Shown: piece after piece, positions 22,207-30,433 of the stretch
How the letters are laid out: every line of letters begins with the position of its first letter
How positions within the stretch are numbered: the stretch's first letter is position 1
Assembly: GCA_002373205.1 (NCBI GenBank)
Contig: DFJV01000124.1
Coordinates: 1 to 30,837, forward strand
DNA: 30,837 nucleotides
Direction: 5' to 3'
DNA from: Treponema sp. UBA3662
GTDB lineage: Bacteria; Spirochaetota; Spirochaetia; Treponematales; Treponemataceae
Translations under genes and position numbers: made by a program
The notes under the pieces: generated by a model
What the model saw: the letters and a program-made list of their open reading frames with translations, nothing else
Database searches by the model: none
What the model was told of the DNA's origin: nothing

Positions 22207-23379
22207 ATGGGGTTTACGCATATAGACTGTTTTAGTGGCCCAGGGGGCATTTGTACAGGCCTTCACGCCGCAGGATTTGAAACTAAGGTTGCTATTGAGT
22301 TTATTAAGAGTTGTGTTGATACCTATTCAAAAAACCATCCAGAAGTTCATGTAATACATTCTGATATAAGGAATGTCACAAAAGAACAAATCTTACCTTT
22401 TATACCAAAAGATGGTATAGATTTAGTAACTTCTGGAATGCCTTGCGAAACTTTTTCAACCGCTGGAAATACCTCTCGTTCATTCTATGATGACAGACAA
22501 TTTTTGTTTAGAGAAGGGATTAGAATTGCAGAAATAGTAAATGCAAAACTTATACTTTTTGAAAATGTTCCGGCAATTACAACAAAAACTGTTTCAAAAG
22601 ATTCAAATGAGTTAATTGTTTCTGTTCTAAAAGAAGAATTAAAAGAAGCCGGCTATGGTAATCTCAAAGAATTTGTTCTTTGTGCTACAGATTTTGGAGT
22701 TCCACAGACTCGAAAAAGATTTTTTATGCTTGCTTCCAAAAATCCAACAACGAAACTATCAGCACCAACTCCAACTTGTAAAAAAATCGTCACTGTGCAG
22801 GATGCTTTTGCGGGGTTAAAAAATGTAATTCCAAACTCAAATAAAGAAGAAACAGAATATACTTCTGCTTCATCAACTTTTGAAAAACTGATGAGAGATG
22901 ATAAATTTTGGCGAAGAACAAATCCTCAGCCCGACAAAGTAACTTATCAAATGCCAATGAAACATAGAGAGTGCACTTTAAAAAGATTTGAATTGCTTAA
23001 TCCTGGTGACAGCTTAAAAGACCTATTCGATAGGTACGAAGGCTCTGAGAGAGAAGAACTTCAAAAACAAAGAATTTTGCCTAAGAAAATGTTCATAAAG
23101 CGTAATTATAGATTAGTTTCTAGCGAACCTTCTCCTACTGTTACAAGTCACTGTTTAGATGAATTTGTTCATCCTAAATATAATCGAGCTTTAACTGTAC
23201 GCGAATGTGCAAGATTGCAATCATTCCCTGATTCCTATGATTTTTGTGGTGGTCCTTATATTACACCGCATTTACATAATAACATTCAGGACAAATATGA
23301 ACAAATTGGCGATGCAGTTCCACCTCTCTTGGCTTATGCATGGGGAGTAAAAATAAACGAAATACTGGAGAATTATTAG
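22207..23379 (+). CDS. DNA (cytosine-5) methyltransferase of a type II system
   Basis: A 390-residue C5-cytosine methyltransferase with the ordered motifs: I HIDCFSGPGGICTGL (5-19), IV SGMPCETFS with catalytic Cys80, VI FENV (118-121), VIII QTRKR (167-171), a variable target-recognition region (about 190-320), IX RALTVRECARLQSFP and X QIGDAVPPLLA. It methylates C5 of cytosine in its site and so protects host DNA from the endonuclease encoded next door. The ATG at 22207 is chosen because AGGAG lies seven bases upstream and motif I then sits at the very N-terminus. The target sequence cannot be read directly. The gene is much more AT-rich than its neighbours, suggesting transfer. Confidence 0.95.
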   Translation: MGFTHIDCFSGPGGICTGLHAAGFETKVAIEFIKSCVDTYSKNHPEVHVIHSDIRNVTKEQILPFIPKDGIDLVTSGMPCETFSTAGNTSRSFYDDRQFLFREGIRIAEIVNAKLILFENVPAITTKTVSKDSNELIVSVLKEELKEAGYGNLKEFVLCATDFGVPQTRKRFFMLASKNPTTKLSAPTPTCKKIVTVQDAFAGLKNVIPNSNKEETEYTSASSTFEKLMRDDKFWRRTNPQPDKVTYQMPMKHRECTLKRFELLNPGDSLKDLFDRYEGSEREELQKQRILPKKMFIKRNYRLVSSEPSPTVTSHCLDEFVHPKYNRALTVRECARLQSFPDSYDFCGGPYITPHLHNNIQDKYEQIGDAVPPLLAYAWGVKINEILENY

Positions 23380-23381
23380 TA

Positions 23382-24272
23382 ATGGAAAAATTAAAAATTT
23401 TTTGTGATAAAATTTATGAAACCACTTATACACATACCGTCGATGAACAGAAACAAGATTTTCTTACAAAAAATCATGGAAAATCTCTTTCTCAAACAAA
23501 ACTTGATGAAATAGAAGTTGCCGCACAAAAAGAAGCTATTAAACAGTCTGTTTTAAAAGCTATGCGTGAATTTTCAACTGTTGAAGTTGAAGAAATTTGG
23601 AAAACTATTTACGAAATACATGTTCACAGAAAAAGCGGCGTTGACAATGCCGAGATAATTGCGAAAGTAATAAGTGCCGACCAAAGTTGGAAAAAATCTA
23701 GTGGTCATGCCTTTGAAGAAATGGTTAAATTCCTTGCTTCTGTTGCATTAAAAGATACGGCAATAGAAATTATTCTTCAGAGAGATTTAAATATACTTAT
23801 AAAAGCAAATGAGTTAGGAAATGAGCCAAGGGATATAAGTTGGTTAAAAGAACAAGTAAAGGGAAATGTATTTGATTTATATGCAACCCTTACCCATGGA
23901 AATAAAAAATATTGTTTTGGCTGTATTCAGGCAAAAACAAGTGTTCGAGATAGAGTTACTAGAGATAGAGAACCTTCTATTGCTGCAATGAAATCATTCT
24001 TTTGGAGTACGATTTTTGTTTTAGATGGAACATTTTTAAAACTTCCAAAATTTGTAGCAATGGTAAATGGCGGAACAACAGAGTTTAAAGAAAATGGTTG
24101 GCACTCTATGTTTGTATTTTCCGAAAAATATTCAAAAGATAGAATTTTTTCTACAGATTTAGATTTGAAACATTTTAAAGAACAAGCGATAGAAGCTGCA
24201 GATTTTTGGTTAAAACAAAGACAATGGTTTAATCAAGAATGGAAGACAAATTGTTTTGCAGAAGAACAATAA
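23382..24272 (+). CDS. type II restriction endonuclease, probably BsaWI/CCGG-type
   Basis: A 296-residue protein starting three bases after the methyltransferase stop. It has a PD-(D/E)xK-like core: helix with Glu112 (SSGHAFEEMVKF), strand with Asp165 (NVFDLYATL) and the lysine strand CIQAKTSVRDR (Gln183, Lys185), followed by RDREPS. The K-[ST]-S-x-R-[DE]-R pattern is shared by several restriction enzymes, and the Q-x-K with an acidic residue elsewhere recalls enzymes that cut CCGG-containing sites; the overall look suggests the BsaWI family, from memory only. GGAG lies 11 bases before the ATG, slightly far. Role: cleavage of unmodified foreign DNA. Confidence 0.8.
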   Translation: MEKLKIFCDKIYETTYTHTVDEQKQDFLTKNHGKSLSQTKLDEIEVAAQKEAIKQSVLKAMREFSTVEVEEIWKTIYEIHVHRKSGVDNAEIIAKVISADQSWKKSSGHAFEEMVKFLASVALKDTAIEIILQRDLNILIKANELGNEPRDISWLKEQVKGNVFDLYATLTHGNKKYCFGCIQAKTSVRDRVTRDREPSIAAMKSFFWSTIFVLDGTFLKLPKFVAMVNGGTTEFKENGWHSMFVFSEKYSKDRIFSTDLDLKHFKEQAIEAADFWLKQRQWFNQEWKTNCFAEEQ

Positions 24273-24404
24273 AAGCATAATTTTCAAAACCACCAGGCAG
24301 TCAAGCTGCTTGCGATTTGTTTCTTAGAAACACTCTAAAAATATTACATAGTAATTTAACTACTTTTCCGAGAAAATCCTTGCCAAAGTTTTAGAGCGCA
24401 TGGA

Positions 24405-24570
24405 GGCGCGGGTTTGCGCCTGCAGAATTGCCTGCAATTCTGCAATCCTCAAAAAAATCCATGGAGGGATTTTTTTTTAGGCAGGGGTTTTAGGGGGCGG
24501 AGCCCCCTAGGAGAATAGGGTGTGCCGAAGACCGCTTGCGGGCTGAGGCCAGGGGAAAGGCTTTTCCCCT
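24405..24570. repeat. array of five hairpins after the restriction-modification genes
   Basis: In order: GGCGC/GCGCC (24405-24420); a perfect 11-bp stem TGCAGAATTGC (24421-24431) with its complement at 24434-24444; AAAAAAATCC/GGATTTTTTT (24451-24476); TAGGGGGC/GCCCCCTA with loop GGA (24491-24509); AGGGGAAA/TTTCCCCT (24551-24570). The second and third match the module at 864-922 in opposite orientation. The array occupies the 313-bp gap and could end transcription from both sides. Confidence 0.75.
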
Positions 24571-24585
24571 CATGATGCAAGAAAA

Positions 24586-26550
24586 CTAGCGCTTTAGCGA
24601 ACGGAAGTGGCTTCTTATTAGACGGCCTGACTGTGAAAGGTCTCCTTCTGTCCAGCCGGATTTTTTTTGGCAGGAAGAGGAGATTGCGCTTGCGGTTTCG
24701 GCCTTGTTGCAGAGGCTCCAGTTGATGTGGCTAAGGTTGTATTTTTGGATGAGGTTGAACCAGAGTTTTGTCTGCTGCTCGTTGAAGCCTCCGTTGCCGG
24801 ATGCGTCGCAGGTTCCAAATTCGGTGATGAAGATGGGAAGGCCAGCTTTGATTGCGCCCTCCACTTTTTTGCGGAAGGAGTCGGTGTGGGTGTTGGCGTA
24901 GAAGTGGAAGGTGTACATGATGTTCTTGTAGCTGCGGATTGGGTTTGCGGCGGCTTTGTCTACGTCCTGGGACCAGGTGTTTGTGCCCACGATGATGATT
25001 GCGTCGGGTGCGTTCTTTCGGATTACGGGGATGATTTCTTCTGCGTAGGGCTTTATCTGGCTGTTCCAGTCTGAGTTTACAGGCTCGTTGCAGATTTCGT
25101 AGAGGACGTTGCCGTAGTTTGCGTATTTTTCGGAAACTTCGTCGAGGAAGATTTTTGCTTCTGCCTTGTACTTGTTGGGGTTGTCGTTGTGGATGTGCCA
25201 GTCAACGATTACGTACATGCCTAGGGCTGTGGCTTCTTCTATTCCACGGTAGACGGTGCGCTTTAGCTCTTCTTTGTTGCCGCCGTTGCAGTAGCCGTTG
25301 TAGTCTCCGGGGTAAAGGACCAGGCGGACGCAGTTTGTATTCCAGTCGTCGCGGAGGGTGGCAAAACTTTCTTTGGAGACGTATTCGGGGAACCAGGAAA
25401 GGCCGTGGGTGGACATTCCGTAGAGCTGGTAGGGCTGGTTCTTGCTGTCGCAGAGGGAGGTTCCTGTAACGTGGAGTTTTCCGTGGTTTGCAAAAGGCGT
25501 TCCCATTGTTACTTTTGGCAAAGGTGTTCCCTTTACTACTTTTGGCAAAGAAGAGCCCTTGCTTGACGGAACTGGCTTTGATCCGATAACAGGTTCGGGT
25601 GCGGACTTTGCGTGGAGGTCTGCTACGGTTACGGTTTTTACGTCGCTTACGGAGATTCCGTAGCCCTGTATAAGAAGGCCGTTCGTTCTGATTGCCTGGC
25701 GCTCGGCTTCTGTTGGTGTGTAGACTACGAATCCTTCTGCTTTTGTAAGAACAATCAGGTCTTGCTTTAGGCTTGCAAATTCTTTTGATGAGTGTATGCT
25801 GCCCTTGCTGATGGGCTGCCACTTTGCGTCATAGAGCTTGATGTTATAATATGAAGGATTTTTTTCTGCGGAAGATGCTTTTGTGTCGATTCTTATGCAG
25901 AAGTCGCCGGATGCATGCAGGTCTTTTGCGGGAACGATGAAGTTTTTCCAGTTGCCAAGGTCAAAGGGAAGGTTGGCATTTTTTTGCTTTGCTTCGTGCT
26001 TGGCTGGCTTTTCTTGCTTGGCTGGCTTTTCGTTCTTGGGGAATTTTTCGCTCTTTGCGTGACCGGGCGATTTTTCACTATTGTCATTTTGTTTTTGCTG
26101 TGAAGATGAAAGTTCCAGTTTTTTTATGGACACGCCAAAGCCGTGCATGACCATGCCGTACTTCTTTAGGTTTTCCGCTTCTTGTGCGGTTAGCCTTACG
26201 GTGATTGCAGAGGATTTATTTTCCAGGGTGAATTCGCTGTTGGAATAGGCAGCACCGCTAACACCGCCTGAGCCTATTTCCTTCCAGCCGCCATTTGCGC
26301 TTCCAGCAGAATAGGCCTTGAATTTGTGGTAGTCGGCCTTTGTCTGCTGGGCATCTATGCTGATTACGGAGCCTTCGCCTGCGCCTTCAAAGTTTTTGGC
26401 GGCAATGATAACGTTCTTTGACCAGGAAAGCTCGCCTATGTTCTTTGCAAGGGTTACGTTCTTTTTGGAATCTGCAAATAATGTGCAGAGCATGAGGGCA
26501 GCGGCAAGGCTACCCACTGCAAATCGTTTTATAAGATTCATACGGCACAT
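24586..26550 (-). CDS. secreted GH5 (subfamily 2 type) endoglucanase with two N-terminal modules
   Basis: A 654-residue cellulase. The signal peptide (IKRFAVGSLAAALMLCTLFA) is followed by two related beta-rich modules, about 33-147 and 195-315, each ending in a similar helix-strand phrase (YGMVMHGFGVSIKKL; NGLLIQGYGISVSDV), probably carbohydrate-binding. They are joined by a Lys/Glu/Pro linker. The GH5 barrel spans about 355-640: VIVDWHIHNDNPNKY, acid/base Glu489 in ICNEPVNSDW, IIIVGTNTWSQDVD, YTFHFYANTH, and nucleophile Glu577 in FITEFGTCDASGNGG. It hydrolyses internal beta-1,4-glucan bonds. The start is uncertain: AGGAGG lies 22 bases upstream of ATG 26550, with a hairpin between; ATG 26541 is also possible. 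The frame remains open up to 26610 but that would include the promoter. Confidence 0.9.
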   Translation of the reverse strand: MCRMNLIKRFAVGSLAAALMLCTLFADSKKNVTLAKNIGELSWSKNVIIAAKNFEGAGEGSVISIDAQQTKADYHKFKAYSAGSANGGWKEIGSGGVSGAAYSNSEFTLENKSSAITVRLTAQEAENLKKYGMVMHGFGVSIKKLELSSSQQKQNDNSEKSPGHAKSEKFPKNEKPAKQEKPAKHEAKQKNANLPFDLGNWKNFIVPAKDLHASGDFCIRIDTKASSAEKNPSYYNIKLYDAKWQPISKGSIHSSKEFASLKQDLIVLTKAEGFVVYTPTEAERQAIRTNGLLIQGYGISVSDVKTVTVADLHAKSAPEPVIGSKPVPSSKGSSLPKVVKGTPLPKVTMGTPFANHGKLHVTGTSLCDSKNQPYQLYGMSTHGLSWFPEYVSKESFATLRDDWNTNCVRLVLYPGDYNGYCNGGNKEELKRTVYRGIEEATALGMYVIVDWHIHNDNPNKYKAEAKIFLDEVSEKYANYGNVLYEICNEPVNSDWNSQIKPYAEEIIPVIRKNAPDAIIIVGTNTWSQDVDKAAANPIRSYKNIMYTFHFYANTHTDSFRKKVEGAIKAGLPIFITEFGTCDASGNGGFNEQQTKLWFNLIQKYNLSHINWSLCNKAETASAISSSCQKKSGWTEGDLSQSGRLIRSHFRSLKR

Positions 26551-26598
26551 GTCTTTTCTTACGAAAGACTTTCCTCCTGTAAAGTTTTTTCTACAATA

Positions 26599-26626
26599 AT
26601 TATAGCTCACTTTGCAGGAAAAACAA
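26599..26626 (-). promoter_or_regulatory. promoter of the GH5 cellulase gene
   Basis: Minus strand TTGTTT (26626-26621), 16-bp spacer, TATAAT (26604-26599). Transcription would start near 26592, before the AGGAGG at 26573-26578. Confidence 0.6.
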
Positions 26627-26659
26627 TTCTTGCCGCATAATCGTTACCACAAAAAACAA

Positions 26660-26808
26660 GGAAAGCAGTTTTGTGTTCCGCTCCCAGGCAAATCCGTCTG
26701 ATAAACCCGCTGTGTCGCGGAATAGGAAATTAAACTCGCTACGCTCGTTCCGCTCCAATGCGGGTTTTCAGCCGTCTTTGCCTTCCGCTGCACACAAAAC
26801 TGCTTTCC
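26660..26808. mobile_element. MITE-like 149-bp inverted repeat
   Basis: Perfect 17-bp terminal inverted repeats, GGAAAGCAGTTTTGTGT (26660-26676) and its complement (26792-26808). Inner parts also pair imperfectly (GGCAAA...CTGA...AAACCCGC against GCGGGTTTTCAGCCGTCTTTGCC-like sequence, then GCGGAA/TTCCGC), so the whole element folds into one long hairpin. No coding capacity and no clear target-site duplication. It lies after the chemoreceptor gene and before the cellulase promoter. Confidence 0.6.
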
Positions 26809-26870
26809 AGTCCTTTTAGAATAGGTAAAATATAAAAAATGTTTTCCGCATCTCAAAAATAGGTGGACAT

Positions 26871-28973
26871 CTAGCCCGAAAGCTTTCTTACGTCGTCTCC
26901 AAGCTGGGCTACGTTTATGTCCAGGGATTCTACGCAGTTGTCAAGCTTCTTGCCGCTCGTGATTACGCCCTGGGCAATGTCCGACATGTTTGCCATTGAA
27001 GAGCGTACGTCGCCAAGGGAAGTCCTTAGCTTATCCATTGCAGACAGGATTCGTATGCTGCCGTCTGACATTTTGGATGAAGCATTCCTAACGCTGTCCG
27101 CCGTCCTGTCCATTTCCGCAAGAAGGGATATTACACTGCGGGAATCCTCATTTTGCTTTTCCAGGGAATTTCTTACCGACTGGACCAAGCCGTCAGTTTC
27201 CTGAATGCGGTTTGAAACTCCTGCAAAAGCCGTGCTTGATTCCTGGGATGCCGCTACGATTTCGCCAATGCTGTCCTGGATGTTCTTGAGCTGCTCACCG
27301 ATTGTCTTTGACTGGCCGGATGAAGTTTCCGAAAGCTTACGGATTTCGTCTGCAACTACCGCAAAGCCCTTACCTGCTTCTCCTGCATGGGCAGCCTCAA
27401 TTGCCGCGTTCATAGCAAGAAGGTTTGTCTGTTCCGCAATCGATGCAATTGCCATGTTGGCTTCCTGCAGCATCTGTGACTGCTGTTCAATCTGGGAAAT
27501 GCGCTCGTTTACCTTGGCCTGCTTGGACATACCGCTGCGGGCTTCCTTGTCCAGTGACTCAAAGGAACTTGCCATGCTTTCCATGGAGTGTCCAATCTGC
27601 TCTATGCTGCCTACAAGCTGGGAAACAGATGAAGAGGACTCTCGTATGCTGCGGGTCTGTGAGTCTATCATCTCGTTAACGGTGGAAATGCTTGAAGTTA
27701 CGTCATGTATTACCGATGAAGTTTCGTCAAAGCCGCTGGACTGTTTTTCTACCTGGGTCTGTACGTTTTCTATTCCAAGGCGGATAGACGTCATTGAGTC
27801 TGAAACAGTTGCTACACTTTCCTTCATGTTGTTGGAAACAACGTCAAGGTTGGAGCTTGAACCCTTGATTGTGCCTATCATGTCCTGAAGACGCTGGGAA
27901 AAGAGGTTGAAGCCGTTGGAAAGGAGTGAGGCCTCGCTTGTAAAATAGTCGGGATATTTCTTTGAAAAGTCGCACTTTGCAAAGCGTTCGCATCCCGCAG
28001 CCATTTCCTTAAAGCCTTGGGAAAGTCTTGTGGAAGCAACCACGTCCACTATGACCATGGCGGCAACCAGAACGATAAGCCCCAGAAGAACCAGGGTAAG
28101 CATCTTAAAGTAGCCGGATGAAAAATCGGATACAGGGCCTTCCGTAACGATGAACCATTCAGTGCCCTTTATTGGATGGACTCCGTAGAAGAAGCCTCCG
28201 TCGGTAAAGGACTTGACTGTTCCGTCCAGGTATTCGTCCTTGACGATTGACTTTGATTGTACTGTGTCAAAGTAGTTTTTGTTCATTATGGCTGAAAAGT
28301 CATCGTTGGTTACATAAAGACCGTCTTTTGTTATGATGTTTATGCTGCTGTTTGCAGAAAGCTTTATCTCCCTTACCATGTTACTAAGGTTATTAAGGTA
28401 GATGTCCGCCGCCGCAACACCAATCAGGCGGTTGTTCTCGTCGTAGGCAGGGGAAGAAAGGGTTACGCAGAGGGTACCCTCCATTGCATCAACATAGGGC
28501 GCTCCCATGGCAACGTTTCCGTCGCCAACACTGACAGCATCTTTCCACCAGTCGCGCTCAGAGGGAATCCAGTCCTCATCAGGATTCCAGTTTGAACCGT
28601 CTATGTAAAAGCCCCCCTCCTGGTAGCGGGAAATTGTAGTGGCATAGTAAACGTCATTGTCCATTGTGTCAAGGCTGCTCACGGCCTTCTGCACCATCTT
28701 GGCAAGGGAATTCCTGTCCGCATGGGAAGAAGCCGCATGGGCAACGTTACGCACCGTTACCTCGTAGGGCTTAAAAATTGCGTCAATCTGGCCGTTAAGC
28801 ACCAGCATGGTCTGGGATACCGTATTCACCGTAGCCCTGTCTATAATCCGCCTCATCAGCTGTATATAGGACGCACTCAAAAACACCGCAACAAGCAGCA
28901 CTGAGCCAACCGATGCAATCAAAACCTCTGTCCTTAGCGACATTTTTTTCTTTAGCACACCGTTTCTAATCAT
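26871..28973 (-). CDS. methyl-accepting chemotaxis protein with dCache sensor
   Basis: A 700-residue chemoreceptor. A first membrane segment (VLIASVGSVLLVAVFLSASY, about 18-37) and a second (MLTLVLLGLIVLVAAMVIVDVV, about 291-312) flank a periplasmic dCache domain. That domain contains WIPSERDWWKDA, APYVDAMEGTLCVT and IGVAAADIYL, resembling the amino-acid-binding pattern of dCache_1 sensors. A poorly conserved HAMP-like linker follows, then the signalling domain with the invariant hairpin tip EQTNLLAMNAAIEAAHAGEAGKGFAVVADEIRKL region (about 514-546). It clusters at the pole and controls CheA. ATG 28973 is used because the promoter -10 ends nine bases before it; ATG 28943 (MSLRTEV) is an alternative, while a further-upstream ATG at 29003 would overlap the promoter. 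Confidence 0.93.
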   Translation of the reverse strand: MIRNGVLKKKMSLRTEVLIASVGSVLLVAVFLSASYIQLMRRIIDRATVNTVSQTMLVLNGQIDAIFKPYEVTVRNVAHAASSHADRNSLAKMVQKAVSSLDTMDNDVYYATTISRYQEGGFYIDGSNWNPDEDWIPSERDWWKDAVSVGDGNVAMGAPYVDAMEGTLCVTLSSPAYDENNRLIGVAAADIYLNNLSNMVREIKLSANSSINIITKDGLYVTNDDFSAIMNKNYFDTVQSKSIVKDEYLDGTVKSFTDGGFFYGVHPIKGTEWFIVTEGPVSDFSSGYFKMLTLVLLGLIVLVAAMVIVDVVASTRLSQGFKEMAAGCERFAKCDFSKKYPDYFTSEASLLSNGFNLFSQRLQDMIGTIKGSSSNLDVVSNNMKESVATVSDSMTSIRLGIENVQTQVEKQSSGFDETSSVIHDVTSSISTVNEMIDSQTRSIRESSSSVSQLVGSIEQIGHSMESMASSFESLDKEARSGMSKQAKVNERISQIEQQSQMLQEANMAIASIAEQTNLLAMNAAIEAAHAGEAGKGFAVVADEIRKLSETSSGQSKTIGEQLKNIQDSIGEIVAASQESSTAFAGVSNRIQETDGLVQSVRNSLEKQNEDSRSVISLLAEMDRTADSVRNASSKMSDGSIRILSAMDKLRTSLGDVRSSMANMSDIAQGVITSGKKLDNCVESLDINVAQLGDDVRKLSG

Positions 28974-28982
28974 AGTAATATA

Positions 28983-29010
28983 AGTATAATCCAAAATTTT
29001 CAAAAAACAA
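28983..29010 (-). promoter_or_regulatory. promoter of the chemoreceptor gene
   Basis: Minus strand TTGTTT (29010-29005), 16-bp spacer, TATACT (28988-28983). The start would be about three bases before ATG 28973, with no room for a ribosome binding site. Confidence 0.55.
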
Positions 29011-29089
29011 GTGAATTTAAGGCGAATTTTAATTTTCCAAGGGGAAAAGTAGGCAAAAATCCAGCAAAAATCCTGTGAAAAAATGCCTG

Positions 29090-29118
29090 TTGATTGATTC
29101 TTCCTTTCCTACTATAAT
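29090..29118 (+). promoter_or_regulatory. promoter of trpB
   Basis: TTGATT (29090-29095), 17-bp spacer, TATAAT (29113-29118). An AGAGG ribosome binding site follows at 29137-29141, six bases before the ATG at 29148. The short leader leaves no space for a trp attenuator or T-box. Confidence 0.8.
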
Positions 29119-29147
29119 GCTTCTACTAACAACATCAGAGGCATTAC

Positions 29148-30359
29148 ATGAAAGACTATCTAAAGCAATACCCGGACGAAAAGGGATTTTTTGGCAAGTG
29201 GGGCGGAAGCTTTGTTTCTGAAGAGCTCCAGGCCGAAATGAACCGCATAAGAGACGCTTACTTTAAGATTTCAAAATCACACGATTTTATAAATGAGCTG
29301 CGTTCAATAAGGAAACACTTTCAGGGCCGCCCTACCCCGGTCTACTACTGCAAAAGGCTTAGCGAGGCATGCGGAGGACGCATCTACCTCAAAAGGGAAG
29401 ACCTGAACCATTCAGGTGCCCACAAGCTCAACCACTGCATGGGCGAAGTTCTCCTTGCAAAGTACATGGGCAAAAAGAAGGTTATTGCAGAGACAGGAGC
29501 AGGCCAGCACGGTGTGGCTCTTGCAACCGCGGCGGCATACTTTGGCCTTGAATGCGACATTCACATGGGCGAAGTTGACATTGCAAAGGAACACCCCAAC
29601 GTTGTCCGCATGAAGCTTTTGGGCGCAAACGTAATTCCCGCCACCCAGGGTCAGAAGACTCTCAAGGAAGCGGTTGACTCTGCATTCGAGGCCTACCTAA
29701 AGGACCCGGTAAACACCCTTTACTGCATAGGCTCCGTAATGGGCCCCCACCCCTTCCCAATGATGGTACGCGACTTCCAGCACATAGTTGGTGTAGAAGC
29801 AAGGGAACAGTTTCTGGAGATGACGGGAGAACTTCCCGATGCGGTAACAGCCTGTGTCGGCGGAGGCTCAAACGCAATGGGCATCTTCTCCGGCTTTATT
29901 CAGGACGAAGACGTTGCCCTCTTTGGAGTAGAGCCTTCAGGACGCTCACTAAAACTCGGCGACCACGCATGCTCACTTTCTTACGGAAAGGAAGGTGTTC
30001 TGCACGGAATGCGCACCTACCTGCTGACCGACGAAAAGGGCAACCCCGCACCGGTATATTCTATTGCATCCGGCCTTGACTACCCCGGAAGCGGTCCCGA
30101 ACATTGCATGCTAAAGGACAAGGGGCGCGTAACATACACGACAGCCAACGACAAGGAATGTCTGGAAGCCTTCTACAAGCTTTGCCGCTACGAAGGAATC
30201 ATTCCCGCACTTGAGTCAAGCCATGCCGTTGCCTTTGCAATGAAGTACGCAAAGGAAAACCCGCAGAAGTCCATACTCGTGAACCTTAGCGGACGAGGCG
30301 ACAAGGACATAGACTTTGTTGTGGACAACTACGGAACAGGTGACGAATACTTCAACTGA
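29148..30359 (+). CDS. trpB: tryptophan synthase beta chain
   Basis: A 403-residue TrpB1-type beta chain: PLP enzyme joining indole and serine to make tryptophan. Key sites: Lys93 in HSGAHKLNH (Schiff base with PLP), Glu115 in AETGAGQHG (catalytic acid), GGGSNA at 238-243 (PLP phosphate) and the C-terminal ALESSHA/NLSGRGDKD segments. The N-terminus (EKGFFGKWGGSFVSEEL) is the usual one for this class, and length is normal (about 395-405). No trpA or other trp gene is nearby; promoter and terminator show it is transcribed alone. It may therefore salvage external indole, or trpA may be elsewhere in the genome. Confidence 0.97.
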   Translation: MKDYLKQYPDEKGFFGKWGGSFVSEELQAEMNRIRDAYFKISKSHDFINELRSIRKHFQGRPTPVYYCKRLSEACGGRIYLKREDLNHSGAHKLNHCMGEVLLAKYMGKKKVIAETGAGQHGVALATAAAYFGLECDIHMGEVDIAKEHPNVVRMKLLGANVIPATQGQKTLKEAVDSAFEAYLKDPVNTLYCIGSVMGPHPFPMMVRDFQHIVGVEAREQFLEMTGELPDAVTACVGGGSNAMGIFSGFIQDEDVALFGVEPSGRSLKLGDHACSLSYGKEGVLHGMRTYLLTDEKGNPAPVYSIASGLDYPGSGPEHCMLKDKGRVTYTTANDKECLEAFYKLCRYEGIIPALESSHAVAFAMKYAKENPQKSILVNLSGRGDKDIDFVVDNYGTGDEYFN

Positions 30360-30372
30360 TTCTGCAAAAAAA

Positions 30373-30404
30373 CGGCGTTGTTTTACAGACAGCGCCGCTT
30401 TTTT
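30373..30404 (+). terminator. rho-independent terminator of trpB
   Basis: Nine-bp stem CGGCGTTGT / ACAGCGCCG (one G-T pair), seven-base loop, then C and TTTTTT. It begins 14 bp after the trpB stop. Confidence 0.92.
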
Positions 30405-30433
30405 CATTTTAACATCCCATTTGCAAACAGCCG

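Noticed and set aside
22000..22266. 88-codon minus-strand frame next to the DNA methyltransferase
   Set aside because: It overlaps the methyltransferase start and its promoter, has no ribosome binding site, and its peptide shows no domain; at most a decayed remnant.
25202..25822. 206-codon arginine/proline-rich minus-strand frame
   Set aside because: It is an out-of-frame shadow of the GH5 cellulase gene, with no initiation signal.
27205..27888. 227-codon plus-strand frame
   Set aside because: It is fully antisense to the signalling domain of the chemoreceptor, whose identity is certain.
29119..29147. trp leader peptide, T-box or attenuator before trpB
   Set aside because: The leader after the promoter is only about 20 bases and has no room for one.
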